Below, piece after piece: positions 1-6,640 of a stretch of 6,640 nucleotides of DNA (position 1 is the stretch's first letter; every line of letters begins with the position of its first letter). The notes under the pieces are model-generated. The model worked only from the letters and a program-made list of their open reading frames with translations. It made no database searches and was not told the origin of the DNA. Source of the DNA: an uncultured Oscillospiraceae bacterium (GTDB taxonomy: Bacteria; Bacillota; Clostridia; Oscillospirales; Oscillospiraceae); NCBI GenBank assembly GCA_944385305.1, contig CALWWS010000027.1, forward strand, positions 1 to 6,640, read 5' to 3'. The translations under genes and the position numbers were made by a program.

Positions 1-1201
1 GGGTGGATCCGTCTTCACACAGCAGCACCTCCGCCGAGCGCAGCTTGCCGTTGTAGTTATAGCCCATGGAGAAGCCGTGGGCGCCGGTGTCGTGGATGAC
101 CAGCAGATCGCCGTTTTCAATCTGGGGGAGCATGCGATCCACGGCGAACTTGTCGCAGTTCTCGCACAGGGAGCCCACCACGTCGTACTTGTGGTCGCAG
201 GGGGCGTCCTCCTTGCCCATGACGGTGATGTGGTGGTAGGCGCCGTAGATGGCGGGGCGCATCAGGTGGGCGGCGCAGGCGTCCACCCCAATATACTCCT
301 TGTAGGTGTGCTTGGCGTGGATGGCCCGGGTGACCAGGCAGCCGTAGGGCCCCAGCATGAAGCGGCCCAGCTCGGTGCACAGGGACACGTTGCCCATCCC
401 GGCGGGCACCAGGATTTCCTCGTACTGCCTGCGCACCCCCTCGCCGATGACGGCAATGTCGTTTTCCGGCTGGTCCGGGCGGTAGGGGATGCCCACGCCG
501 CCGGAGAGGTTGATAAAGCGGATGTCCGCCCCGGTCTCCCGCTTGAGCTCCACCGCCAGCTGGAAGAGAATACCCGCCAGGGCGGGGTAGTACTCGTTGG
601 ACAGGGTGTTGGAGGCCAGGAAGGCGTGGATACCGAAGCGCTTGGCCCCCATGGCCTTGAGCTTTTTGAAGCCCTCGAAAATCTGCTCCCGGGTGAAGCC
701 GTACTTGGAGTCGCCCGGGGTGTCCATCACCTGGAAGCCCTCCTTGGAGGCCCCCAGCTGGAACACCCCGCCGGGGTTGAAGCGGCAGGAGATGGTCTCG
801 GGGATATAGCCCAGGGTGTCCTTGAGAAAATCAATGTGGGTGAAGTCGTCCAGATTGATGGTGGCCCCCAGCTTGGCGGCCAGGACGAACTCCTCGGCGG
901 GGGTCTCGTTGGAGGAGAACATGATCTCTTCCCCGCGGAAGCCGCACTTATGGGAGAGCATCAGCTCGGTGAGGGAGGAGCAGTCCACGCCGCAGCCCTC
1001 CTCCCGGAGGATCTTCAAAATGGAGGGGTTGGGGGTGGCCTTTACGGCAAAGTACTCCCGGAAGCCGGGATTCCAGGCGAAGGCCGCCTTAAGCCGCCGG
1101 GCATTTTCCCGGATTCCCTTCTCGTCGTAGAGATGGAAGGGGGTGGGGTAACGGGCTGTGATTTCCTGGAGCTGCTCCAGGGTGACGAAGGGCTTTTTCA
1201 T
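1..1201 (-). CDS. lysA: diaminopimelate decarboxylase (3' end cut by window edge)
   Basis: PLP-dependent, fold-type III enzyme that decarboxylates meso-diaminopimelate to L-lysine in the cytoplasm, the last step of lysine synthesis. Four hundred codons are visible; family members run to about 420, so only the C-terminus is missing. The N-terminal barrel carries the PLP lysine in YFAVKATPNP (K54), followed by GVDCSS and FSSNETP. Later come HAFLASN (192-198), NLSGGVG (231-237), ELGR (277-280), CENCD (346-350, catalytic-type Cys346) and DTGAHGFSMGYNYNG near the end. These sit where classical LysA has HIGSQ, GGGLG, EPGR, CESxD and GAY, so this is a divergent subclass; I recall very similar proteins annotated as LysA in Clostridia. 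The ATG at 1199-1201 is preceded by AGGTGA (1208-1213) with 6 nt spacing. It is transcribed divergently from uraA from its own promoter. Another group IV decarboxylase activity cannot be excluded, but DAP is by far the likeliest substrate. Confidence 0.92.
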   Translation of the reverse strand, partial: MKKPFVTLEQLQEITARYPTPFHLYDEKGIRENARRLKAAFAWNPGFREYFAVKATPNPSILKILREEGCGVDCSSLTELMLSHKCGFRGEEIMFSSNETPAEEFVLAAKLGATINLDDFTHIDFLKDTLGYIPETISCRFNPGGVFQLGASKEGFQVMDTPGDSKYGFTREQIFEGFKKLKAMGAKRFGIHAFLASNTLSNEYYPALAGILFQLAVELKRETGADIRFINLSGGVGIPYRPDQPENDIAVIGEGVRRQYEEILVPAGMGNVSLCTELGRFMLGPYGCLVTRAIHAKHTYKEYIGVDACAAHLMRPAIYGAYHHITVMGKEDAPCDHKYDVVGSLCENCDKFAVDRMLPQIENGDLLVIHDTGAHGFSMGYNYNGKLRSAEVLLCEDGST

Positions 1202-1222
1202 GGCGGTTCACCTGCTTTAATA

Positions 1223-1235
1223 AAAATTCAATTTT
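1223..1235. repeat. AT-rich palindrome at the lysA transcription start
   Basis: AAAATT and AATTTT form a perfect inverted repeat around a single C. It covers the inferred start of lysA transcription, just downstream of the -10 box. It may be a protein binding site or merely AT-rich promoter DNA; no regulator is known from this window. Confidence 0.3.
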
Positions 1236-1265
1236 ATGATAATACATGCACAGCCGCCCTGTCAA
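1236..1265 (-). promoter_or_regulatory. sigma-A type promoter of lysA
   Basis: On the minus strand a perfect -35 TTGACA (1260-1265) is separated by 18 nt from TATCAT (1236-1241), five of six matches to the -10 consensus. An alternative -10, TATTAT, overlaps it at 15 nt spacing. Transcription would start near 1229, giving a leader of about 28 nt that contains the ribosome binding site. Such a leader is far too short for a lysine riboswitch, so lysine feedback through an L-box is not visible here. The start point is inferred. Confidence 0.7.
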
Positions 1266-1358
1266 TGGGCGCAACCACAGCATTCCGCCCGCCGGGGCGG
1301 GGTTTTCCGTGGTATCCCACAAAAGGACATAATTTGCCGCCAAAGAAGTAAAATTGCC

Positions 1359-1388
1359 TGGACGCGCCAGTATCATTCATGATATACT
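1359..1388 (+). promoter_or_regulatory. extended -10 promoter of uraA
   Basis: TATACT (1383-1388) matches five of six -10 positions and is preceded by TGA, giving the extended -10 form TGnTATAAT. Eighteen nt upstream is a weak -35, TGGACG (1359-1364), four of six matches, which fits an extended -10 promoter. Transcription would begin near 1395, leaving a leader of about 30 nt. That is too short for the RNA-based PyrR attenuation known from some Firmicute pyrimidine genes, so control is more likely at initiation (inference). Confidence 0.6.
1371..1384. repeat. inverted repeat over the uraA promoter, candidate operator
   Basis: TATCAT and ATGATA form a perfect 6-bp inverted repeat with a 2-bp TC spacer. 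The right arm overlaps the extended -10 element of uraA, so a dimeric protein bound there would block RNA polymerase. No regulator gene is in the window and the repeat is short, so chance cannot be ruled out. Confidence 0.35.
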
Positions 1389-1408
1389 GCCAAAGATAAA
1401 TGTGTGTG

Positions 1409-1415
1409 AAAGGTG
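1409..1415 (+). promoter_or_regulatory. ribosome binding site that fixes the uraA start
   Basis: AAAGGTG lies 9 nt before the ATG at 1425. The alternative in-frame GTG at 1413 falls inside this site and has no Shine-Dalgarno sequence of its own, so the ATG is preferred. Confidence 0.7.
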
Positions 1416-1424
1416 TGTGGTAAA

Positions 1425-2675
1425 ATGGAGAAGAAACGCCAGATTCAGGTGGAGGAGAAAGTGCCCATCGGGCAGCTCATCCCCCTGTCTATCCAGCACG
1501 TGTTCGCCATGTTCGGTGCATCTGTGCTGGTGCCTATCCTGTTTCAGATCAACCCGGGCATTGTTCTGCTGATGAACGGCCTGGGCACCCTGCTCTTTAT
1601 TCTGCTGACCAAAGGCAAAGCTCCGGCCTACCTGGGCTCCAGCTTTGCTTTTTTGACGCCTGCCCTGGTGGTCATCGGCTCCATGGGCTTTGAGTATGCC
1701 CAGGGCGGCTTTGTGGTGGTGGGCCTGCTGGGCTGTGTGCTGGCCTTTGTGGTGTGGAAATTCGGCACCGCCTGGATTGACGTGGTGCTGCCCCCCGCGG
1801 CCATGGGCCCGGTGGTGGCCCTCATCGGCCTGGAGTTGGCTAAGAATACCATCACTCCCGGCTCCACCGGCGCCGATCTTACCTCGGCCCCTCACATCGC
1901 CGTCTTTGCGGTTACCCCGGGAGTGGCGGTGTTCGGCTCGGTGCTTTTCCGCAAGTTTTTCTCGGTGATTCCCCTGCTGGTGGCCATGATCTGCGGCTAT
2001 CTCACCGCCGTCTGCCTGAACCTGGTGGACTTTACCCCCCTGCGGGAGACCGGCCTTTTCACCATGCCCCAGTTCCACCTGGCCAAGTTTGACGGGGGGG
2101 CCATCCTCACCATCCTGCCCGTTATCCTGGTTATTGCCACCGAGCACATCGGCCACCAGGTGGTCACCAGCAAGATTGTGGGCCGCGACCTGCTCAAAAA
2201 CCCCGGTCTGCACCGCTCCCTGCTGGGCGACAACCTCTCCACCGCCATTTCCGGCCTGGTGGGCTCGGTGCCCACCACCACCTACGGGGAGAACATCGGC
2301 GTGATGGCGGTTACCGGCGTCTACTCCGTGCAGGTCATCGCCGGGGCGGCGGTGATCTCCATCCTCATGGCCTTTGTCGGGCCTCTCTCCGCCTTTATCA
2401 ACACTATACCCGGCGACGTCATCGGCGGTATCACCTTCCTGCTCTACGGCATGATCGGCACCTCCGGCCTGCGTATCCTGGTGGATAAGAAGGTGGACTA
2501 CGCCAAAAACCGCAACCTGATTCTCACCTCCGTGGTCTTTGTGGCCGGCCTGTCCGGCCTGACCATCACCATCGGCTCGGTCTCCATCACCGGCATGACC
2601 CTGGCGGCGGTGACGGCGGTGATTATCAGCCTGATCTTCTACATCCTGGACAAGGCCAAGCTGATGAACGACTGA
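1425..2675 (+). CDS. uraA: uracil permease, NCS2 family
   Basis: Inner-membrane carrier of the nucleobase-cation symporter-2 family that imports uracil, probably with protons, for pyrimidine salvage. The 416-residue product has the usual family length and is hydrophobic throughout, consistent with the 14-helix UraA fold. Landmarks are QHVFAMFGASVLVP (24-37) in the first helix, LGSSFAFLTP (70-79) at the half-helix that lines the substrate site, EHIGHQ with Glu240, and TYGENIGV with Glu289. The two glutamates match the uracil-binding Glu241 and Glu290 of E. coli UraA almost position for position, which favours a pyrimidine rather than a purine or xanthine substrate. The ATG at 1425 is chosen over a GTG four codons upstream because of the AAAGGTG site. 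It is a single-gene unit, with its own promoter and a strong terminator 12 nt after the stop. In this phylum it could also be called pyrP. Confidence 0.93.
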   Translation: MEKKRQIQVEEKVPIGQLIPLSIQHVFAMFGASVLVPILFQINPGIVLLMNGLGTLLFILLTKGKAPAYLGSSFAFLTPALVVIGSMGFEYAQGGFVVVGLLGCVLAFVVWKFGTAWIDVVLPPAAMGPVVALIGLELAKNTITPGSTGADLTSAPHIAVFAVTPGVAVFGSVLFRKFFSVIPLLVAMICGYLTAVCLNLVDFTPLRETGLFTMPQFHLAKFDGGAILTILPVILVIATEHIGHQVVTSKIVGRDLLKNPGLHRSLLGDNLSTAISGLVGSVPTTTYGENIGVMAVTGVYSVQVIAGAAVISILMAFVGPLSAFINTIPGDVIGGITFLLYGMIGTSGLRILVDKKVDYAKNRNLILTSVVFVAGLSGLTITIGSVSITGMTLAAVTAVIISLIFYILDKAKLMND

Positions 2676-2687
2676 TCCCATGCAAGG

Positions 2688-2717
2688 CGCGCCGCCCAAC
2701 CGGGCGGCGCGTATTTT
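2688..2717 (+). terminator. intrinsic terminator of uraA
   Basis: A perfect 10-bp GC stem, CGCGCCGCCC (2688-2697) with GGGCGGCGCG (2702-2711), encloses an AACC loop and is followed by TATTTT. It begins 12 nt after the uraA stop codon and separates uraA from the next gene. Confidence 0.88.
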
Positions 2718-2755
2718 GATCAAACTGACCTTATAAAATTTTTAAAATCTGATGC

Positions 2756-2784
2756 TTAAAATGTGGTCAGAGCGTGGGTATAAT
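2756..2784 (+). promoter_or_regulatory. promoter of the ECF S-component gene
   Basis: A perfect -10 TATAAT (2779-2784) stands 17 nt after TTAAAA (2756-2761), four of six matches to the -35 consensus. The DNA just upstream (about 2731-2750) is nearly pure A/T and could act as an UP element. The inferred start near 2791 leaves a leader of about 27 nt, with no room for a vitamin riboswitch such as FMN or TPP, which often precede S-component genes. Confidence 0.65.
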
Positions 2785-2800
2785 AAGGCCCATCCCGGAG

Positions 2801-2808
2801 AGAGGAAG
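2801..2808 (+). promoter_or_regulatory. ribosome binding site that fixes the S-component start
   Basis: AGAGGAAG lies 9 nt before the ATG at 2818. An in-frame ATG at 2752 lacks such a site and lies upstream of the predicted promoter, so it would not even be transcribed from it. Confidence 0.7.
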
Positions 2809-2817
2809 TGCTTTGCC

Positions 2818-3378
2818 ATGAACAAGCGGATGGATATACGCAGGCTGTGCCTGCTGGGCGTGCTTACCGCCCTGGTGTTTGCGGGGAACTTCGCCCGCAT
2901 TGTGATGCCTATTGCGGTGGGAGGCACCACCGCCTTTACCCTGGGCAATATCATGTGTGTGCTCTCCGGGCTGCTGATGGGGCCCGTGGGGTGCCTGGCC
3001 TCGGGCATTGGAGCGGCCCTCTACGACCTGACCAACCCCCTGTATATCAGCGAGGTGCCTTTCACCTTTTTGAACAAGCTGGTGATGGGCCTGGTGGCCG
3101 GCCTGATTGCCCACTGGGGAAAAACGGAGGGGAAATACGGGCGCTGCCTGATAGCTGCGGCGGCGGGGTGTGTGGCTTACTATGTGCTCTATTTCCTCAA
3201 GAGCTACTACTACAACGCCCTTTTCCTCCAGGGCCTGCCCAGTCAGACGGCCTGGGTGGCGCTGCTGGATAAGATCCCCGCCTCCATTTTCAACGGGGTG
3301 CTGGCTGTGGTGGTGGCTCCGCCCCTGTGCCTGGCCATCCGGGCGGCCCTCAAGCGTGCCCACCTGAAGCTGGCGTAA
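2818..3378 (+). CDS. ECF transporter S component, substrate unknown
   Basis: Small integral membrane protein of 186 residues that should act as the substrate-capture subunit of an energy-coupling factor importer. The sequence has about six hydrophobic segments, the usual S-component size. Near the N-terminus RRLCLLGVLTALVFAGNF contains A18-x3-A22 (and A26), the AxxxA pattern used by S components to dock on EcfT. GGTTAFTLGNIMC (35-47), GLLMGPVGCLASGIGAALYDLTNP (about 51-74, given in pieces: GLLMGPVG, SGIGAALYDL) and PFTFLNKLVMG resemble the ECF-type S components of the Pfam PF07155 kind, some of which carry riboflavin; assignment is from memory of the motifs. No EcfA or EcfT gene is in the window, so it probably shares a module encoded elsewhere (group II). 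It has its own promoter and terminator, so adjacency to uraA does not argue for a pyrimidine substrate. Start at 2818 is set by the ribosome binding site and promoter. The specific ligand cannot be read from the sequence. Confidence 0.82.
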   Translation: MNKRMDIRRLCLLGVLTALVFAGNFARIVMPIAVGGTTAFTLGNIMCVLSGLLMGPVGCLASGIGAALYDLTNPLYISEVPFTFLNKLVMGLVAGLIAHWGKTEGKYGRCLIAAAAGCVAYYVLYFLKSYYYNALFLQGLPSQTAWVALLDKIPASIFNGVLAVVVAPPLCLAIRAALKRAHLKLA

Positions 3379-3383
3379 AAAGG

Positions 3384-3419
3384 CGGCGGCCGCGCTCTGA
3401 AGGGCGCGGCCGCCGTTTG

Positions 3420-3420
<1 letters not shown>
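3384..3420. terminator. bidirectional terminator between the S component and uvrA
   Basis: A perfect 12-bp stem, CGGCGGCCGCGC (3384-3395) with its complement at 3404-3415, encloses an 8-nt loop. On the plus strand it is followed by TTTGTT; on the minus strand by CC and then TTTTT (3377-3381). It lies 5 nt after the S-component stop and 4 nt beyond the uvrA stop, so it can end both convergent transcripts. The plus-strand U-tract overlaps the last bases of uvrA (its TAA is 3420-3422). Confidence 0.85.
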
Positions 3421-6242
<2,822 letters not shown>

Positions 6243-6279
6243 AGATCTGGTTCTCCTTCAGGTCTGGTATAAAACTTCA

Positions 6280-6294
6280 TGCGCTCAGGGCGCA
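6280..6294 (-). terminator. small hairpin before uvrA, doubtful terminator
   Basis: TGCGC and GCGCA pair around a 5-nt loop. On the minus strand the hairpin is followed by TGAAGTTTTAT, so the T-run starts only 5 nt after a 5-bp stem. It could attenuate readthrough from the aldo/keto reductase gene into uvrA but is too weak to be called a full terminator. Confidence 0.25.
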
Positions 6295-6299
6295 CCAAT

Positions 6300-6323
6300 T
6301 TTGCTGTGCTTTTGCATAGCAAA
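6300..6323. repeat. hairpin directly after the aldo/keto reductase stop codon
   Basis: TTTGCT (6300-6305) pairs with AGCAAA (6318-6323), and TGC with GCA inside, around a 4-nt loop. Read on the plus strand the intervening pair is G-U, giving a continuous 10-bp stem; read on the minus strand, the direction of both neighbouring genes, it is a C-A mismatch. No T-run follows on the minus strand. It may protect the 3' end of the reductase mRNA or be incidental. Confidence 0.35.
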
Positions 6324-6640
6324 TTAGAAGCCGAAGTCGGCGGCCACGCCCCGGAGCATCTCCCGGATGGGCAGCTCATAGGGGCAGCGGCCCTCACAGG
6401 CCCCGCACTCCACGCACTCCCCGGCGTGGTGGGCCAGAGACTTGTACCGGTCCCTGGCCCAGCCGGCCAGATTATACCGGCGCAGGTAGTTGGCCATGAG
6501 AAAGCTGCTGGGAATGTCAATGCCCACCGTGCAGGGGGCGCAGTAGCCGCAGCGGCGGCAGAAGGTGCTGCCCAGCTCCCGGCGGATGGCCTCGCAGCGC
6601 GCCTGCTCCTCCGAGGTGAGAGGGGAGAAGGTCAGCGCGG
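6324..6640 (-). CDS. aldo/keto reductase with 4Fe-4S C-terminal domain (5' end cut by window edge)
   Basis: Only the last 104 residues are visible, ending at TAA (6324-6326). They carry two cysteine clusters: CRRCGYCAPC (visible residues 27-36) followed by TVGIDIP, and CVECGACEGRCPYELPI (75-91). The second is a classic Cx2Cx2Cx3CP ferredoxin-type site. The order of these two clusters, with GIDIP between them and LPI after the second, is typical of the iron-sulfur tail found on a large group of anaerobe aldo/keto reductases, whose NAD(P)H-type TIM barrel would be the missing N-terminal part (about 270 residues). The tail most likely binds 4Fe-4S clusters and passes electrons, but the substrate of these enzymes is generally unknown. 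A GTG at 6525-6527 inside the segment is an internal valine codon, not a start. A stand-alone ferredoxin-like protein is less likely given the characteristic tail motifs. It sits upstream of uvrA on the same strand. Confidence 0.85.
   Translation of the reverse strand, partial: ALTFSPLTSEEQARCEAIRRELGSTFCRRCGYCAPCTVGIDIPSSFLMANYLRRYNLAGWARDRYKSLAHHAGECVECGACEGRCPYELPIREMLRGVAADFGF

Larger units (their letters stand above)
1202..1424. other. divergent lysA-uraA intergenic region
   Basis: This spacer holds both divergent promoters and both leaders. In its middle, CCGCCC (1285-1290) and GGGCGG (1295-1300) can pair around a GCCG loop, followed on the plus strand by GGTTTTCC. This resembles a weak terminator, but no gene lies upstream to need one, and it sits between the two promoters, so its role is unclear. 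I see no riboswitch, no PyrR-type attenuator with terminator and anti-terminator, no small ORF with a convincing ribosome binding site and no repeats of a mobile element. The AT content is higher than in the flanking genes, as expected for promoter DNA. Confidence 0.6.

Noticed and set aside
1285..1306. GC hairpin plus TTTT as a true terminator
   Set aside because: The stem is only 6 bp, the T-run is four bases long and separated from the stem, and no gene enters it from the left on the plus strand.
77..1351. A 424-codon plus-strand open frame opposite lysA
   Set aside because: The minus-strand frame reads as LysA from its start codon to the window edge; the plus-strand product is a low-complexity shadow that also runs through the lysA promoter.
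1413..1424. GTG at 1413 as the uraA start
   Set aside because: It overlaps the ribosome binding site of the ATG at 1425 and has none of its own.
1377..2723. A 448-codon minus-strand open frame opposite uraA
   Set aside because: The translation is rich in His, Gly, Gln and Asp, unlike a real protein, and the frame mirrors the codon pattern of uraA, whose transmembrane motifs are unmistakable.
2752..2817. ATG at 2752 as the S-component start, adding 22 residues
   Set aside because: It lies upstream of the predicted TATAAT promoter, has no ribosome binding site, and the added residues are polar and unlike the family's N-terminus.
6266..6271. TATACC as a -10 box for uvrA
   Set aside because: No suitable -35 lies at 16-19 nt, and the start of transcription would fall inside the ribosome binding site.
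6324..6527. A separate 67-residue ferredoxin-like protein starting at GTG 6527
   Set aside because: The frame continues upstream to the window edge with a further cysteine cluster that belongs to the same aldo/keto reductase tail.

Overview
The window looks like ordinary chromosomal housekeeping and transport DNA from a GC-rich anaerobic Firmicute. The best guess is a gut Clostridia of the Oscillospiraceae type (relatives of Flavonifractor, Oscillibacter, Intestinimonas). This rests on strong G/C bias at third codon positions, AAGGAG-type ribosome binding sites, a variant diaminopimelate decarboxylase that I recall from that group, an ECF vitamin-transporter S component without its own energizing genes, and an oxygen-sensitive-type Fe-S aldo/keto reductase. 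The genus cannot be settled from these bases.

Layout, left to right. (1) Minus strand, running off the left edge: lysA, diaminopimelate decarboxylase, last step of lysine synthesis, missing only about its last 20 residues. (2) A 223-bp divergent spacer with a good promoter for lysA, an extended -10 promoter for uraA, and a short inverted repeat lying on the uraA promoter. (3) Plus strand: uraA, an NCS2-family uracil permease, closed by a strong intrinsic terminator. (4) Plus strand: a 186-residue ECF transporter S component with its own TATAAT promoter. (5) A long GC hairpin that can end transcription from both sides. (6) Minus strand, convergent with the previous gene: uvrA, full length (940 aa), excinuclease subunit A. 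(7) An 81-bp spacer with two small hairpins. (8) Minus strand, running off the right edge: the C-terminal end of an aldo/keto reductase carrying two 4Fe-4S-type cysteine clusters.

How they relate. The genes form at least four transcription units: lysA; uraA; the S component; and aldo/keto reductase plus uvrA, which may or may not be cotranscribed. lysA feeds lysine and uses meso-diaminopimelate, the peptidoglycan precursor. uraA imports uracil for salvage. The S component captures an unidentified small molecule and needs an EcfA-EcfA'-EcfT module coded elsewhere. UvrA starts nucleotide excision repair. No functional theme joins them.

I looked for mobile elements, CRISPR arrays, tRNA or rRNA genes, riboswitches, phage genes and an unfamiliar gene cluster, and found none. 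Nothing here supports a previously undescribed system. The points worth a second look are modest: altered signature motifs in LysA, a possible operator at the uraA promoter, the unknown substrate of the S component, and the lack of a visible SOS operator before uvrA.
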